64,000 nucleotides of DNA. It comes from Gimesia chilikensis. GTDB taxonomy: Bacteria > Planctomycetota > Planctomycetia > Planctomycetales > Planctomycetaceae. Position numbers and translations under genes: made by a program. Under the pieces are notes generated by a model. That model made no database searches. It was not told where the DNA came from and saw nothing but the letters and a program-made list of their open reading frames with translations. Below, piece after piece: positions 9,299 through 18,735 of the stretch; the stretch's first letter is position 1; each line of letters starts with the position of its first letter. Where the stretch lies: contig NZ_CP036266.1 in the NCBI RefSeq assembly GCF_007744075.1, positions 124,001 to 188,000 of the forward strand. The letters run 5' to 3'.

Positions 9299-10234
9299 TT
9301 AGAACTCGCCCAGTACCTTCCCGTCTTTTTCGTTATTCAGCCATGTGTAGGTATTCACATCGATGTTTTCCGACAGGAAACGGACCGAACCGTCACCCAG
9401 CATGACATGCACACCACCGACGTGGGGGCTCGACAGAGCAAACCGGTCGGCAGGGTCGCGGGCACCACCGTTGATGAAGTCATCCGGTGCGTTGTAGCCG
9501 ATGAAGTAGACGTCTTCGGCTTGTAATCCCCGTTCCCAGCCCCAGGAGGCAGTTCGGGCACCGATCCAGAGTTTACCCATGAATTCATTACAGGCCGCAC
9601 CACCACAACTGCCGGTCGAACCGGTCTCGTCCTGTGTGGTTACTTCGCCGACCAGAATCGTGTTGGTGGTTCCGTCGCGGAAGTCTCGGATCTGCAGCTT
9701 CTTGTTGACGCCCATCAGCAGACGCTCGGTTCCATAGTTGGATTTTCCATAGCTTCCCTTGTCGATATTGATGCCACCCATCGGATCGGAAGGGCAGTTA
9801 TACACGGGGATTACGGTTTTGGCGGATGGGATAGATGTCGAACCGGTATAGCCGATGTGCCAGTTCATGGTGAAACCGTTGGTCTCGGTGCCGATCTGAT
9901 TGTAGAGCGGAGTCTGATCCATGAAGGGCAGAATCATCGTGCCCCAGCCCAGACCATTCTTGTTGGCAGTTTCAGATGCGTCAGCCAGCGTCTGATCGCC
10001 GTCGATCCAGCCGGGAGGGAAGGTGCGGTGTGTGTCGTGATAGTTGTGAAAGGCAACGCCCATCTGCTTCAGATTATTTTTACAGGTACTGCGGCGGGCA
10101 GCTTCGCGGGCCTGTTGTACGGCTGGCAGCAAAAGGGCAATTAAGATAGCAATGATGGCGATAACAACCAGAAGTTCGATCAAGGTGAATCCACGCCAGC
10201 GAACGCCGCAGATCACACTACTGTTCCTCTTCAT
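9299..10234 (-). CDS. DUF1559 pseudopilin-like protein
   Basis: 311 residues. A type IV prepilin leader is clear near the N-terminus: RGFTLIELLVVIAIIAILIA, with predicted cleavage after Gly and N-methylation of Phe. It is followed by the hallmark CKNNLKQMGVAFHNYHDTH and the C-terminal GGVHVMLGDGSVRFLSENID (the H-x9-DG region). These define the DUF1559 family, hugely expanded in planctomycetes and thought to form secreted or surface fibres resembling type II secretion pseudopilins. The family's exact role is not established. It is the only protein in the window with an intact pilin leader, unlike the five relatives at 14-20 kb. Confidence 0.95.
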   Translation of the reverse strand: MKRNSSVICGVRWRGFTLIELLVVIAIIAILIALLLPAVQQAREAARRSTCKNNLKQMGVAFHNYHDTHRTFPPGWIDGDQTLADASETANKNGLGWGTMILPFMDQTPLYNQIGTETNGFTMNWHIGYTGSTSIPSAKTVIPVYNCPSDPMGGINIDKGSYGKSNYGTERLLMGVNKKLQIRDFRDGTTNTILVGEVTTQDETGSTGSCGGAACNEFMGKLWIGARTASWGWERGLQAEDVYFIGYNAPDDFINGGARDPADRFALSSPHVGGVHVMLGDGSVRFLSENIDVNTYTWLNNEKDGKVLGEF

Positions 10235-10439
10235 AAAGACATGACCTCAAATTTAATAGAAATGTAATTGGGAATTATTTGAGACGCTTCTTTATATTAG
10301 CCACACTGCCTGCAAGAATTCAATAATTTTGTTAATAAAGAAAGTGCTTCCTAAGAGAAATGTGTTTACTGCAGGAGGCTTGTACCTGTCAGGAGAAGGG
10401 GGACCTGGCGACTGCTTCAGCATTTCTCAGGTAGAAAAT

Positions 10440-10472
10440 ATAACGTAAGCCTTGATATATATAAGGTTACGC
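10440..10472 (-). terminator. Imperfect AT-rich hairpin after the TPR gene
   Basis: GTAAgCCTT and AAGGTTAC pair around an AT-rich loop at 10445-10470, directly after the stop of the TPR gene. On the minus strand it is followed by GTTATATTTTC. A weak rho-independent terminator is plausible. Confidence 0.35.
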
Positions 10473-11852
10473 TTATTTGTGATCGGCCGGCGTCAGTTGA
10501 CGCTGCGCACGACCGTGTCGGGGCTCCCGATCCAGGCAGGCCTGAAAGTCAGCCTGGGCTGCCTCCGTTTTTCCCAGTGCGAGCCGAATCAGACCCCGGT
10601 CATACCATATCTGGGGATCTGCGGGGTTCAGGCTGAGTGACTGATCGAGCAGGGCTTCCGCCTCTGCGAGCTGATTCTCGCGGTAAGCCAGCATCCCTTT
10701 GAGCCGCAAGGCCCGTGCGCGAGCCGCCTTACTTGCCTCCGCCTGGCCCGCCTGATTGAGGATGTCCGCAATCTGCTGATGCAGCTCCGGATCTTTGGTC
10801 AGCAGCGCCGCCCGCTGAGCCAGCTCTGCAGCCTGATCCCACTCGTCCTGCATCCCCAGAGACTGCGCCTGGTAGAGCAGTGTCTCGGCGTTGTGGATCT
10901 GCAGGTCGTTCAACTGCTGAATCGTCTTGCCGATCTGCTCGGGACGTTTTCGCTGCAGATTCACTTCCGCCAGCCGCATCAGGAAGATCGGATAATGGGT
11001 CGTGGGGCGGTTATCGAGCAGCGCGATCAACTGCTCCAGTTCGCCCGCCAGCTCATCCAGTGTGCCTCCCGAAATCCGCTGATTGAACTCTTCCACCCGT
11101 CGATCGATGCCATACTGCATTCGATAGGGCTCGATGAAATCGGAACCCGGATGCAAAGGGACTGAGTGCTGGGCCCGCGCCAGGGCGAGGGCACTCCGGT
11201 TGACCGCGTCCATGTCGCCTTGTCTGCGATATGCCTGCAGTTCCAGTTCCCGGAATTTGAGTGACTGGGGAACCCGCTGTAACGATTCCTGAATCAAAGG
11301 CAGCGCTTCCTCAATGCGGTCCGAGCGAATCAACAATTTGGCCAGCTGATAACGGGCCGGCAGGAAACCAAGGTTCTCGCGGAAGATCGCCTCCGCTTTG
11401 TCGGTCTGTTCCTCGCGCAGATAATTGCGACCGATTTCATAGCGGATCTGCATCCGCTCGCGATCGCCTTCGCGCCCTTCCTCTACGGTTTCCAGCAGAC
11501 TCAGATACTTGTCGGTACTCTCCGAGGTTCGCCCGGTCCGTTCCAGGCAATATGCGATGCGGCTCTCGGCCAGTCGGCTCGCGGGCATCAGCCGGGCGAC
11601 CTGTTCAAAACAGAGTGCCGCATGACTGTAATATCCCTGACCCAGTAGTGCTTCACCCAGCTGCATCCAGTCGTAAGGCGCATTATTTTTCTGCACCTGC
11701 GTGACCAGTGGTTCGACATCCTCTACAAACAAAGGATCCATCAGCCGCGTTTCGGGCAGCATCGGTTCCGGTCGTGCAGCCCGCTGGTAGAACAGATAAC
11801 CGCACCAGGTGCCTTCAATGATCAATAGCAGCATCAATGCACGAAATAACAT
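10473..11852 (-). CDS. TPR-repeat membrane-anchored protein
   Basis: 459 residues beginning with an uncleaved or cleaved hydrophobic segment (LFRALMLLLIIEGTWCGYLFY). The rest is a long run of tetratricopeptide-type helix pairs, clearest at the C-terminus: LAEAEALLDQSLSLNPADPQIWYDRGLIRLALGKTEAAQADFQ in separate helices. TPR solenoids bind peptides or other proteins. The start ATG overlaps the stop of the upstream FG-GAP gene by one base (TGATG), so the two are translationally coupled and probably act together in the envelope. Confidence 0.85.
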   Translation of the reverse strand: MLFRALMLLLIIEGTWCGYLFYQRAARPEPMLPETRLMDPLFVEDVEPLVTQVQKNNAPYDWMQLGEALLGQGYYSHAALCFEQVARLMPASRLAESRIAYCLERTGRTSESTDKYLSLLETVEEGREGDRERMQIRYEIGRNYLREEQTDKAEAIFRENLGFLPARYQLAKLLIRSDRIEEALPLIQESLQRVPQSLKFRELELQAYRRQGDMDAVNRSALALARAQHSVPLHPGSDFIEPYRMQYGIDRRVEEFNQRISGGTLDELAGELEQLIALLDNRPTTHYPIFLMRLAEVNLQRKRPEQIGKTIQQLNDLQIHNAETLLYQAQSLGMQDEWDQAAELAQRAALLTKDPELHQQIADILNQAGQAEASKAARARALRLKGMLAYRENQLAEAEALLDQSLSLNPADPQIWYDRGLIRLALGKTEAAQADFQACLDREPRHGRAQRQLTPADHK

Positions 11853-13225
11853 CAGCGTCCCCCCTCCGCACGTTGCAGCCAGGCCGAAACCCGTCCGATG
11901 CGATCAAAGGGTTTCCGCATATTCAGCGCACCGGCAGCGATGTCGGGCAAGCCGTCCTGGTTCAGGTCGCCCGTTGCAACCGTGACGAGGTGGATCGGCT
12001 CACTGTCGATCTGCCAGCTTTTAAAGTTCTGCTGACCGTCATTTTCCAGCCAGACCAGGCTCGCATTCCCCGGCGTGTACCAGTCGTTCGTCATACTCAC
12101 CAGCACAACATCCAGGTCGCCGTCGCCGTCCAGGTCGGTCACATCCCCCGCATACGTGCCTCCCAGGTTTGAAATGCGGTGCTGCTTAAACTTCCAGTCG
12201 CCCGTGTTCTCAAACCAGTAACATCCGTGGTAGGGCTGTGGGTAGGCATCGAAATCTTCGAGGTTGTCGCCCGCGGGGAGAATCAGATCCTGATCGCCAT
12301 CCTGGTCGAGGTCGGCGTGAATCAGACCGGCACTGCCCAAGTCCATATTGGGTGTCATCCACAGGGACCGGGTTTTGAATTTTCCCTGGCCCAGATTTTC
12401 AAAGGCCACGAGCTCTTCTTCTTCCTGCGAGACGATCGTTGCGATATCCAGATCGCCGTCCCCGTCGAAGTCCGCCACGGGAACATGAATCGTTCCCGGT
12501 GCCCGATGCAGCAGGTGATCCACAAACTGAAAGTTGCCCTGGTTCTCCAGCCAGAGGACTTCACCACGGTTGTAGCCGAAGACAGCCACAGCCAGGTCGA
12601 GGTCACCATCCTGGTCGAAGTCGCCCGGCTGCACATCGGCGACGCGGCGGACGTCATCCAGAATCACATGTCTGACAAAGCCGTCTTGCGTCTGTTCAAA
12701 CAGCTCGACTTTGCCCACGACTCCATCATCGGGTTGAATATTGCCCAGCACCGAAATCACCAGATCCAGATCGCCGTCGGCGTCAATATCCACGGCGGTC
12801 GCATGCGCGGGCGCAGCCACATCTTCAATCAGCGTGCGCGACGTCTGGACTCCCGCTTGATCAATCGAGATCAGCAGCACCCGGTTATTGCCGGCATCGC
12901 AGGCGAGAATCTCGTTTTTTCCGTCCCCGTCAAAATCAAGAATCTGCACGTTGGTAATCAGGGGCAGTTCTTTTGACGAACCCTCCGCACTCGCGGTCTG
13001 CAGACTCCCGCTGCGATCGAAGTGCAGGGGGGACGCCGGGTACGAAGTGCCTCCCGTGTAGAGTTCGGGCAGACTCCCCAGCGGCGGAACCAGGGGTAAG
13101 ACAAACCAGGTCGCCAGCGGCAGCAGAATGACGGCCACCAGCATCAGCAGCGTCAAACCAGTGCGGTCCGGAATATTCGGCTCTGGGTTCGTTTCGGGGG
13201 AAGGGCTGTTCTCGGCGGCAGACAT
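11852..13225 (-). CDS. FG-GAP/VCBS-repeat beta-propeller, membrane anchored
   Basis: 457 residues. A proline-rich cytoplasmic tail of about 22 residues precedes one membrane helix (LTLLMLVAVILLPLATWFVL). The exported part carries seven Asp-rich calcium-loop repeats: DFDGDGKNEIL, DIDADGDLDLV, DFDQDGDLDLA, DFDGDGDLDIA, DLDQDGDQDLI, DLDGDGDLDVV and DLNQDGLPDIA. This matches a seven-bladed integrin-like propeller, one calcium site per blade. The family serves adhesion or ligand binding; no ligand can be named. It is first in a two-gene unit with the TPR protein, and starts 257 bases from the divergent membrane-protein operon. Confidence 0.9.
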   Translation of the reverse strand: MSAAENSPSPETNPEPNIPDRTGLTLLMLVAVILLPLATWFVLPLVPPLGSLPELYTGGTSYPASPLHFDRSGSLQTASAEGSSKELPLITNVQILDFDGDGKNEILACDAGNNRVLLISIDQAGVQTSRTLIEDVAAPAHATAVDIDADGDLDLVISVLGNIQPDDGVVGKVELFEQTQDGFVRHVILDDVRRVADVQPGDFDQDGDLDLAVAVFGYNRGEVLWLENQGNFQFVDHLLHRAPGTIHVPVADFDGDGDLDIATIVSQEEEELVAFENLGQGKFKTRSLWMTPNMDLGSAGLIHADLDQDGDQDLILPAGDNLEDFDAYPQPYHGCYWFENTGDWKFKQHRISNLGGTYAGDVTDLDGDGDLDVVLVSMTNDWYTPGNASLVWLENDGQQNFKSWQIDSEPIHLVTVATGDLNQDGLPDIAAGALNMRKPFDRIGRVSAWLQRAEGGR

Positions 13226-13246
13226 AAGCTCGGGCAGGTCAACGCG

Positions 13247-13275
13247 GAAGGATTAATACGAGTCTAATATCGCGA
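13247..13275. promoter_or_regulatory. Possible shared regulatory region of two divergent operons
   Basis: The 257-base gap between the FG-GAP gene (minus) and the membrane-protein operon (plus) contains TAATAC and GTATTA as an inverted repeat with an 18-base spacer. A shared operator is possible but unproven. Confidence 0.2.
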
Positions 13276-13482
13276 CCGTATTAGCGCTGCAGTCGCAATC
13301 ATGGATCAATGCTAGTCCGCGCGCCGGGGAGTGTCAACAGGCGGTCCCGCGTCTGGCAAGCCCGAAATCGCGATCCCCCGCGAATTTGACAGACTGTGAA
13401 TAGAATAGACTCGCGTATCATGTGGACTTATGTATGATAGAAATAGACCCTTTCTCATTGCACTTCTGCGGAGTTGATTTCC

Positions 13483-14187
13483 ATGATGGTTCGCACTGTT
13501 CTGCTCGCCGGCTGTGTCAGTTTTTTCTGGACCGGACCTGTCCAGGCCGGGATGCCCAGCGTCTCACTCGACCTGACCGACATTGCCCAGCTGCGTCTGC
13601 AGTCCATCTCCTTCTTCCTGATGGTACTGCTGCTGAGCGCCCTGATTCTCAAGCTCTGCTGGAATCTGCTGGCGAAAGATTTCCCGAAACTGCCCCGCAT
13701 CTCGTATAAAGGCGCGCTCGGAGTCTCGGTGCTCTGGGGGCTGATGTTCCTGTTTGTGTTGACGATGATCTCGGGCGCACGCGAACTGCTGACCCCCGGT
13801 GCCTGGGAAAAGAGCGGACGCACGTATCGGCTGGTGGAAGACAAACAACCGGACGACGCCTCCCTGGCAGCAGAGACCACACTCGACGAGCGACGCCGCA
13901 AGCTGGGTGAACTGCGGTCGGCACTCTTCATGCACGTCGCCACCCACCAGGGCAAATTCCCCAAGAAAGCAGACGAGACCACCTTCGCCGAAGAGTTCTG
14001 GCTGCAGCCCGGTCCCCTGCAGGCCCGCTACGGCTATGTCGCGGGCGACAAGCAAGCAGACCCTTCAGAGCCCCTCGCCTTCGAGCAGGCCATCTACGGC
14101 GACGATCAACAGCTGATCCTGTTCACCGATGGCGCCATCAAGGTGCTTCCCACCACCAAAGCTCAGGTTGTACTCAATGGAAAGTGA
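13483..14187 (+). CDS. Membrane protein heading the DUF1559-like operon
   Basis: 234 residues. ATG 13483 is preferred: GGAG at 13469-13472 lies ten bases before it, and an in-frame TTG at 13474 overlaps that site. Hydrophobic segments fall at about 3-18 (signal-like), 40-60 (SFFLMVLLLSALILKLCW) and 78-98 (GVSVLWGLMFLFVLTMISG). The C-terminal domain ends in AIYGDDQQLILFTDGAIKVLP, which echoes the DG(S/A) end region of DUF1559 proteins, so it may be a very diverged relative. The gene overlaps the next by 11 bases and shares its direction with seven following frames, so it is read as the operon's first gene. Confidence 0.75.
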   Translation: MMVRTVLLAGCVSFFWTGPVQAGMPSVSLDLTDIAQLRLQSISFFLMVLLLSALILKLCWNLLAKDFPKLPRISYKGALGVSVLWGLMFLFVLTMISGARELLTPGAWEKSGRTYRLVEDKQPDDASLAAETTLDERRRKLGELRSALFMHVATHQGKFPKKADETTFAEEFWLQPGPLQARYGYVAGDKQADPSEPLAFEQAIYGDDQQLILFTDGAIKVLPTTKAQVVLNGK

Positions 14188-15271
14188 AACTGGAACGACA
14201 ACCCGGAAAACGAAACGCTGGCCAAAAGTGCTGGTCGGGTTCCTGCTTGGCGCAGTCGTAGTGTCGGGCTGTCTGGGTATTCTGTTTCCGATACAGACCC
14301 TCTTCTACCTGGCTGGGGGATGGTTCCTCTTTTTAAAACGTGTGCTTCCCTCAGTGTCTGTTTCCCTCTCCGGGATCATCACAGCGTTTGCGTTTCTGGT
14401 TTTAATGGCGGTAATCATCCAGTTACTCGGCACTTTCCTGATACGCAATGTCAGAATGAAAACTGATATGACTCCATTATCCGGCTGGCGTATCCGCTGG
14501 ACCGGTTTCTGTCTGCTGCTGCTCGTCGTCGCCTTTACGGGTGGGTTCGCCGTGGTTGGAGTAGCGCACCAGAGTGCCTGGATTGTGACGGCTTCGGAGG
14601 GCATCATCGGCTTAGCTTCAGGACATCGCGGGCCAGGTAGGAAAGAACGTTCCCAGAGAAAGCTCAAAAATATTGCATATGAGACGATCAACTTTGCATC
14701 AGGGGCAGAGGGGAATAGATTCCCGGGGGGAAGCATCTCATCCACCGGACTACCGTTGCATAGTTGGGAAACAGAATTGCTGCCTTATTTGGGACGTTTG
14801 AAATATTATCAGCAGATCGACAGGTTTCAGCCTTGGAATTCAAAAACCAATGCGAAACTGTTTCAGAAACCAATTCGGGAATTCCTGATGCCGGGCTCGG
14901 AATGGCCAGAACAGAATAATCAGGGCTTTGGTCTGTCTTATTATACCTTGAATAGTCACATCAGTGGTCTCAAGGAGCGTGCCAGCCTGAATCGCATTCC
15001 GGACGGGGTATCCAATACATTGCTCGGAGGCGAAGTCGTCAGTCAACTGCGTGCGTGGGGCGATCCCGTCAATTTTCGCGATCCCGCACTGGGCATCAAT
15101 TCACATCAGGAAGGCTTTGGTGGTCCCTGGCAACAGCGGCGGGGGGCGAACATGGTCTTTCTCGATGGCAGTGCCCGCTTCATCAATGAAAATATCGACC
15201 CCGAAATATTGAAAGCCCTGGCGACGCCCCATGGTGGCGAGGATGTCAGCACGTTCCTGGAGGGGAGGTAA
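14177..15271 (+). CDS. DUF1559-like membrane protein, paralogue A
   Basis: 364 residues from ATG 14177, overlapping the previous gene. Three membrane helices precede the soluble domain: about 18-38, 62-85 and 112-132 (FCLLLLVVAFTGGFAVVGV). There is no prepilin leader. The soluble domain keeps the family tail (GDPVNFRDPALGIN, then NMVFLDGSARFINENIDPE and LKALATPHGGED). Its first part is the most degenerate of the five: where relatives have NNLKQIGLALHNYHD, this one reads RKLKNIAYETINFASG. It is the likeliest of the set to have changed function. Confidence 0.85.
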   Translation: MESETGTTTRKTKRWPKVLVGFLLGAVVVSGCLGILFPIQTLFYLAGGWFLFLKRVLPSVSVSLSGIITAFAFLVLMAVIIQLLGTFLIRNVRMKTDMTPLSGWRIRWTGFCLLLLVVAFTGGFAVVGVAHQSAWIVTASEGIIGLASGHRGPGRKERSQRKLKNIAYETINFASGAEGNRFPGGSISSTGLPLHSWETELLPYLGRLKYYQQIDRFQPWNSKTNAKLFQKPIREFLMPGSEWPEQNNQGFGLSYYTLNSHISGLKERASLNRIPDGVSNTLLGGEVVSQLRAWGDPVNFRDPALGINSHQEGFGGPWQQRRGANMVFLDGSARFINENIDPEILKALATPHGGEDVSTFLEGR

Positions 15272-15275
15272 TGCG

Positions 15276-16409
15276 ATGATAACCGACCCGGAAACAGCAG
15301 AACCCGGATCCAAGGACTCAGAGCAGTCGACTCCACAGAAATCGGTAGACTGGATTGCGCGGGGGATCAGCGTCTTGACGCTGGCGGGATTCATGGCCTG
15401 CCTGGGAGTTATGTTGCCTTTCGTGATCGGCTTTCATCTCCTGTTCGGCTGGGTGGCCTATCTCAAACGCGTGATGAGTACGCAGACCCTGGTCGTCTCA
15501 CAACTGGTCTGGTTGATTGTTTTTCTGGCGTTGATCGTCGTGACCCTGCATCTGCTGCTGAAACAGGGATATCGCTGGTCACAACGACTGCAGTCGGCCG
15601 ATCCGGACGCCGCCCCCCTGAACTCCTGGCCTAAACAGTGGACCTGTTCGGTGTTGCTGTTTCTGTTGATCCTGGCCGGGAGCGGAGTGGCCGTGGTGGA
15701 AATCGGCCGACAGTTCTGGTCGATGACCACCGGCGATGAGAAACTTGTGACAGCCTATAATTCGTATAATGCAGCCAGACGTAGTGCTTCCAAAAACAAT
15801 CTCAAACAGATCGGCCTGGCGCTGCATAACTACCACGACCTCCATGATCGCCTGCCACCCGGCGGAATTTTCAATCAGACCGGAAAGCCACAACACAGCT
15901 GGATGACGCAGATCCTGCCTTATGTAGACCAGGCACCTCTGTATAACAAGGTCGATTTTCATCAACCCTGGACCGCCGCGGACAATCGTGACATCTTTAC
16001 TACAGAACTGGATGTTTATCAGATTCCCGGTCCCCGCTTGAACAGGAAAGAACCGGAGCTCCCCCACGGATACCAGCCAGCCGGATACGCGGCGAACGCA
16101 CGTGTCCTGAATGTGAACTCGGGGCTGAACTTCAAAGAGATCAAAGACGGTCTTTCCAACACTCTGCTGGCGGGCGAAGTCAATTCGCAGCTCAAAGCCT
16201 GGGGCGATCCGACCAACTTCCGCGATCCGGCGCTGGGAATCAATGCTCACCCGCGCGGCTTTGGTGGTCCTTTCAAAGGCGGTGCCAATTGCCTGCTGGG
16301 AGATGGTTCGGCCCGTTTCATTAATGAAAACATCGACCCGGCCGTGCTTAAAGCACTCGCGACACCCAACGGCGGCGAAGACATGAGCCGTTTTCAGGAG
16401 GACTGGTAA
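15276..16409 (+). CDS. DUF1559-like membrane protein, paralogue B
   Basis: 377 residues from ATG 15276, with a strong GGAGGGGAGG ribosome-binding site inside the end of paralogue A. Membrane helices lie at about 26-50, 68-88 (SQLVWLIVFLALIVVTLHLLL) and 118-138. The soluble part has the clearest family signature of the array: SKNNLKQIGLALHNYHDLHD, then QHSWMTQILPYVDQ, NTLLAGEVN and LLGDGSARFINENIDP. The N-terminal membrane domain replaces the cleavable pilin leader, so export by a type IV pilus or type II machine is not expected. The soluble domain is probably held outside the inner membrane. Confidence 0.9.
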   Translation: MITDPETAEPGSKDSEQSTPQKSVDWIARGISVLTLAGFMACLGVMLPFVIGFHLLFGWVAYLKRVMSTQTLVVSQLVWLIVFLALIVVTLHLLLKQGYRWSQRLQSADPDAAPLNSWPKQWTCSVLLFLLILAGSGVAVVEIGRQFWSMTTGDEKLVTAYNSYNAARRSASKNNLKQIGLALHNYHDLHDRLPPGGIFNQTGKPQHSWMTQILPYVDQAPLYNKVDFHQPWTAADNRDIFTTELDVYQIPGPRLNRKEPELPHGYQPAGYAANARVLNVNSGLNFKEIKDGLSNTLLAGEVNSQLKAWGDPTNFRDPALGINAHPRGFGGPFKGGANCLLGDGSARFINENIDPAVLKALATPNGGEDMSRFQEDW

Positions 16410-16413
16410 AGCC

Positions 16414-17544
16414 ATGTCGAACGAAACGAAAACCGTTCCCCGTCCTGCCCGCGGCCTGGGCTTCAAACTGCTGATTGCGGCTGGCTGCCTGATGATCCTG
16501 TTTGCGCTGCTGGTTTACTGTTTCTTCCTGCTGCTGTTGGGAGTCATCTATCCCTTCCGTGTCGGGTATCACCTGCTGGCCGGCTGGTATCTGTATCTGC
16601 AGCGCGTGGGGCACAGCTTGAGTCGTTCTCCTACGCAGGTCGTCTGGGGTGTTGTCATTCTCGTTTTCATGAGCGCCGTCCTGCATCTGTTATTAAAACG
16701 TGGCTATCGCCTGCGATTTCAGTCAGAGAATTCATCCGCCGCTGCGCAGACACAAACAGTCTGGCAACCACGGTGGACCTGTACCATCCTGGCGTTGTTG
16801 CTGCTGCTGTTGGGCAGCAGCTTTGCAGTGACCGAGCTGACACAACAGGTCTGGGCGCTGGTCACCAGTCAGGAACGAATCTCATTCGCGTTTGACAGTC
16901 AAGGCGGCTGGAAGCGTGAGCAGTCCGGCGATCAACTCGAAGAACTCGGGCTGGCGCTGCACAGTCACCAGGATGTCTATGGACACTTTCCGGCAGGGGG
17001 CACCTTCGATCAAACCGGTCAGCCACAGCACAGCTGGCTCACACACCTGCTCCCCTTCCTGGGGGAAGAGCGGCTCTATCGTCAGATCGACCTCGGCCAG
17101 CCCTGGTCAGCCGATGCTAATCGTCTCCCCTTTCAGCAGCCCTTGTACTACTGCCTGAATCCCGGTCTGCGGGAGACCTACCGCGGGGGAACCGAGGGCG
17201 AACCGACTTCCGCAGGCTACCAGCCCGCGCAATACGCGGCTAACTCGTATGTCATGAATGCGAATGCGGCGCCCGGTTTTCAGGAGATCAGTGACGGCAG
17301 TTCGAATACGCTGCTCGCAGGAGAAGTGAACGCGCAGTTCAAGGCCTGGGGCGATCCAACCAACTTCCGCGATCCAACGCGGGGCATCAACGCCGACCCC
17401 CATGGTTTTGGCGGTCCCTTTCAGGGCGGAGCCCAGTTTCTGATGGTCGACGGCTCCGTCCGTTTCATCAATGAAAACATCGATCCCGCCATCCTCAAAG
17501 CACTGGCAACACCCGACGGCGGCGAACCAGTGGGGGAGTATTAA
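16414..17544 (+). CDS. DUF1559-like membrane protein, paralogue C
   Basis: 376 residues from ATG 16414, four bases after paralogue B, with AGGAGG about 12 bases upstream. It has a Leu/Phe-rich first helix (FKLLIAAGCLMILFALLVYC), a second at about 70-90 and a third at about 115-135. The helix that starts the family domain is altered to GDQLEELGLALHSHQD, so the near-invariant NNLKQ is lost while the following GLALH is kept. The tail is intact (FLMVDGSVRFINENIDPA, LKALATPDGGE). Confidence 0.88.
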   Translation: MSNETKTVPRPARGLGFKLLIAAGCLMILFALLVYCFFLLLLGVIYPFRVGYHLLAGWYLYLQRVGHSLSRSPTQVVWGVVILVFMSAVLHLLLKRGYRLRFQSENSSAAAQTQTVWQPRWTCTILALLLLLLGSSFAVTELTQQVWALVTSQERISFAFDSQGGWKREQSGDQLEELGLALHSHQDVYGHFPAGGTFDQTGQPQHSWLTHLLPFLGEERLYRQIDLGQPWSADANRLPFQQPLYYCLNPGLRETYRGGTEGEPTSAGYQPAQYAANSYVMNANAAPGFQEISDGSSNTLLAGEVNAQFKAWGDPTNFRDPTRGINADPHGFGGPFQGGAQFLMVDGSVRFINENIDPAILKALATPDGGEPVGEY

Positions 17545-17547
17545 GCG

Positions 17548-18735
17548 ATGCAGGAAAACAGCGCCACCAGCAAAACGGAAACACAACCGTTGACTACACT
17601 GCAGCGGTTCTGGGTCGCGCTGGCAGGCGGCCTTATGTTGCTCGGTCTGACTCTCGGCCTGGGACTGTTCTTTCTGCCGCAGACAGTGTACGCACTGATG
17701 ATCGGCTGGATCAGTTATCTCTGGCGCGTCGTGCCCACGTTGACCCTTTCAATTTCAGGGACACTCTGGTTCCTCTGCACCCTGAGTCTGTTCCTGATCG
17801 GAGTCCATCTGGTGGGTAGAAAACTGTATCGAGGAACGCCGGACACTGTGAAGCGGCCCGAGTCAACGACGGGCGTTTCGCGGTGGAGACTCCGTTGGAC
17901 GGTGACCCTGGTCGGCCTGTTTCTGGTTCTGATCACCAGTGGCATCTGTCTGATTGGAATCTCGCATCAGCTATGGTGGATGGCCGCTGGAGATCAGAGA
18001 GCTCTACTCAGAGAGCGTCCCCTCTCCCTGTTTTATCCGGTTGCTTTCATCGAAGGTCAGAGACGTCGGGCTTCTCTCAGCCACCTCAAGCAGATCGGCC
18101 TGGGAATGCACAATTATCATGGGGAGCATCACCAGTTACCGATAGGGGCAACCGTCGATGCCACCGGCAATCCACAGCACGGCTGGGCGGCGCGGATCTT
18201 ACCCTACCTGGACCAGCCGGATCTGTTCCAGCAGGTCGACTTCAATCAACCCTGGACGGCCGAGGAGAATCGTCAGGTTTTCGAAAAGCCGCTTCGTGTA
18301 TTGGTGAATCCGGGCTTGAGCTACGACTTCAAACCAGGAGACATTCAACAGACTGATCGCTCAGGTTACAGGCCGGCACATTACGCGGCCAATCAACGAC
18401 TGCTGGGCCTCAATGGCGGTCTGAGAATCCGCGACATCAAGGATGGCACATCACAGACGATCATGGGAGGGGAAGTCAAAGCGGGCATTCGAGCCTGGGG
18501 CGATCCCCTGAATATCCGCGACCCCGCGCAGGGCATCAACCAGGGACCTGGAACGTTCGCAGGGCCCTTTGGTCCCGGAGCGAATGTCTTAATCGCGGAT
18601 GGCAGTGTTCGCTTCCTTTCCGAAGACATCGATCCGGCTGTGCTCAAGGCGCTGAGCACACCTGACGGCCGGGAAGTGCTGGAGGAAATTCCATCTCCGT
18701 CAGGAAACACGAAAGGAGGGCAGCGTGAGCACTGA
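17548..18735 (+). CDS. DUF1559-like membrane protein, paralogue D
   Basis: 395 residues from ATG 17548, three bases after paralogue C, so ribosomes could re-initiate. The longest of the five. Hydrophobic segments are at about 25-48, 62-85 and 115-140 (VTLVGLFLVLITSGICLIGI). The family motif is RASLSHLKQIGLGMHNYHG, followed by QHGWAARILPYLDQ, and the tail is VLIADGSVRFLSEDIDPA with LKALSTPDGRE. The segment around SGICLIGISHQLWWMA is almost identical to that in paralogue E, so D and E appear to be the most recent duplicates. Confidence 0.88.
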   Translation: MQENSATSKTETQPLTTLQRFWVALAGGLMLLGLTLGLGLFFLPQTVYALMIGWISYLWRVVPTLTLSISGTLWFLCTLSLFLIGVHLVGRKLYRGTPDTVKRPESTTGVSRWRLRWTVTLVGLFLVLITSGICLIGISHQLWWMAAGDQRALLRERPLSLFYPVAFIEGQRRRASLSHLKQIGLGMHNYHGEHHQLPIGATVDATGNPQHGWAARILPYLDQPDLFQQVDFNQPWTAEENRQVFEKPLRVLVNPGLSYDFKPGDIQQTDRSGYRPAHYAANQRLLGLNGGLRIRDIKDGTSQTIMGGEVKAGIRAWGDPLNIRDPAQGINQGPGTFAGPFGPGANVLIADGSVRFLSEDIDPAVLKALSTPDGREVLEEIPSPSGNTKGGQREH

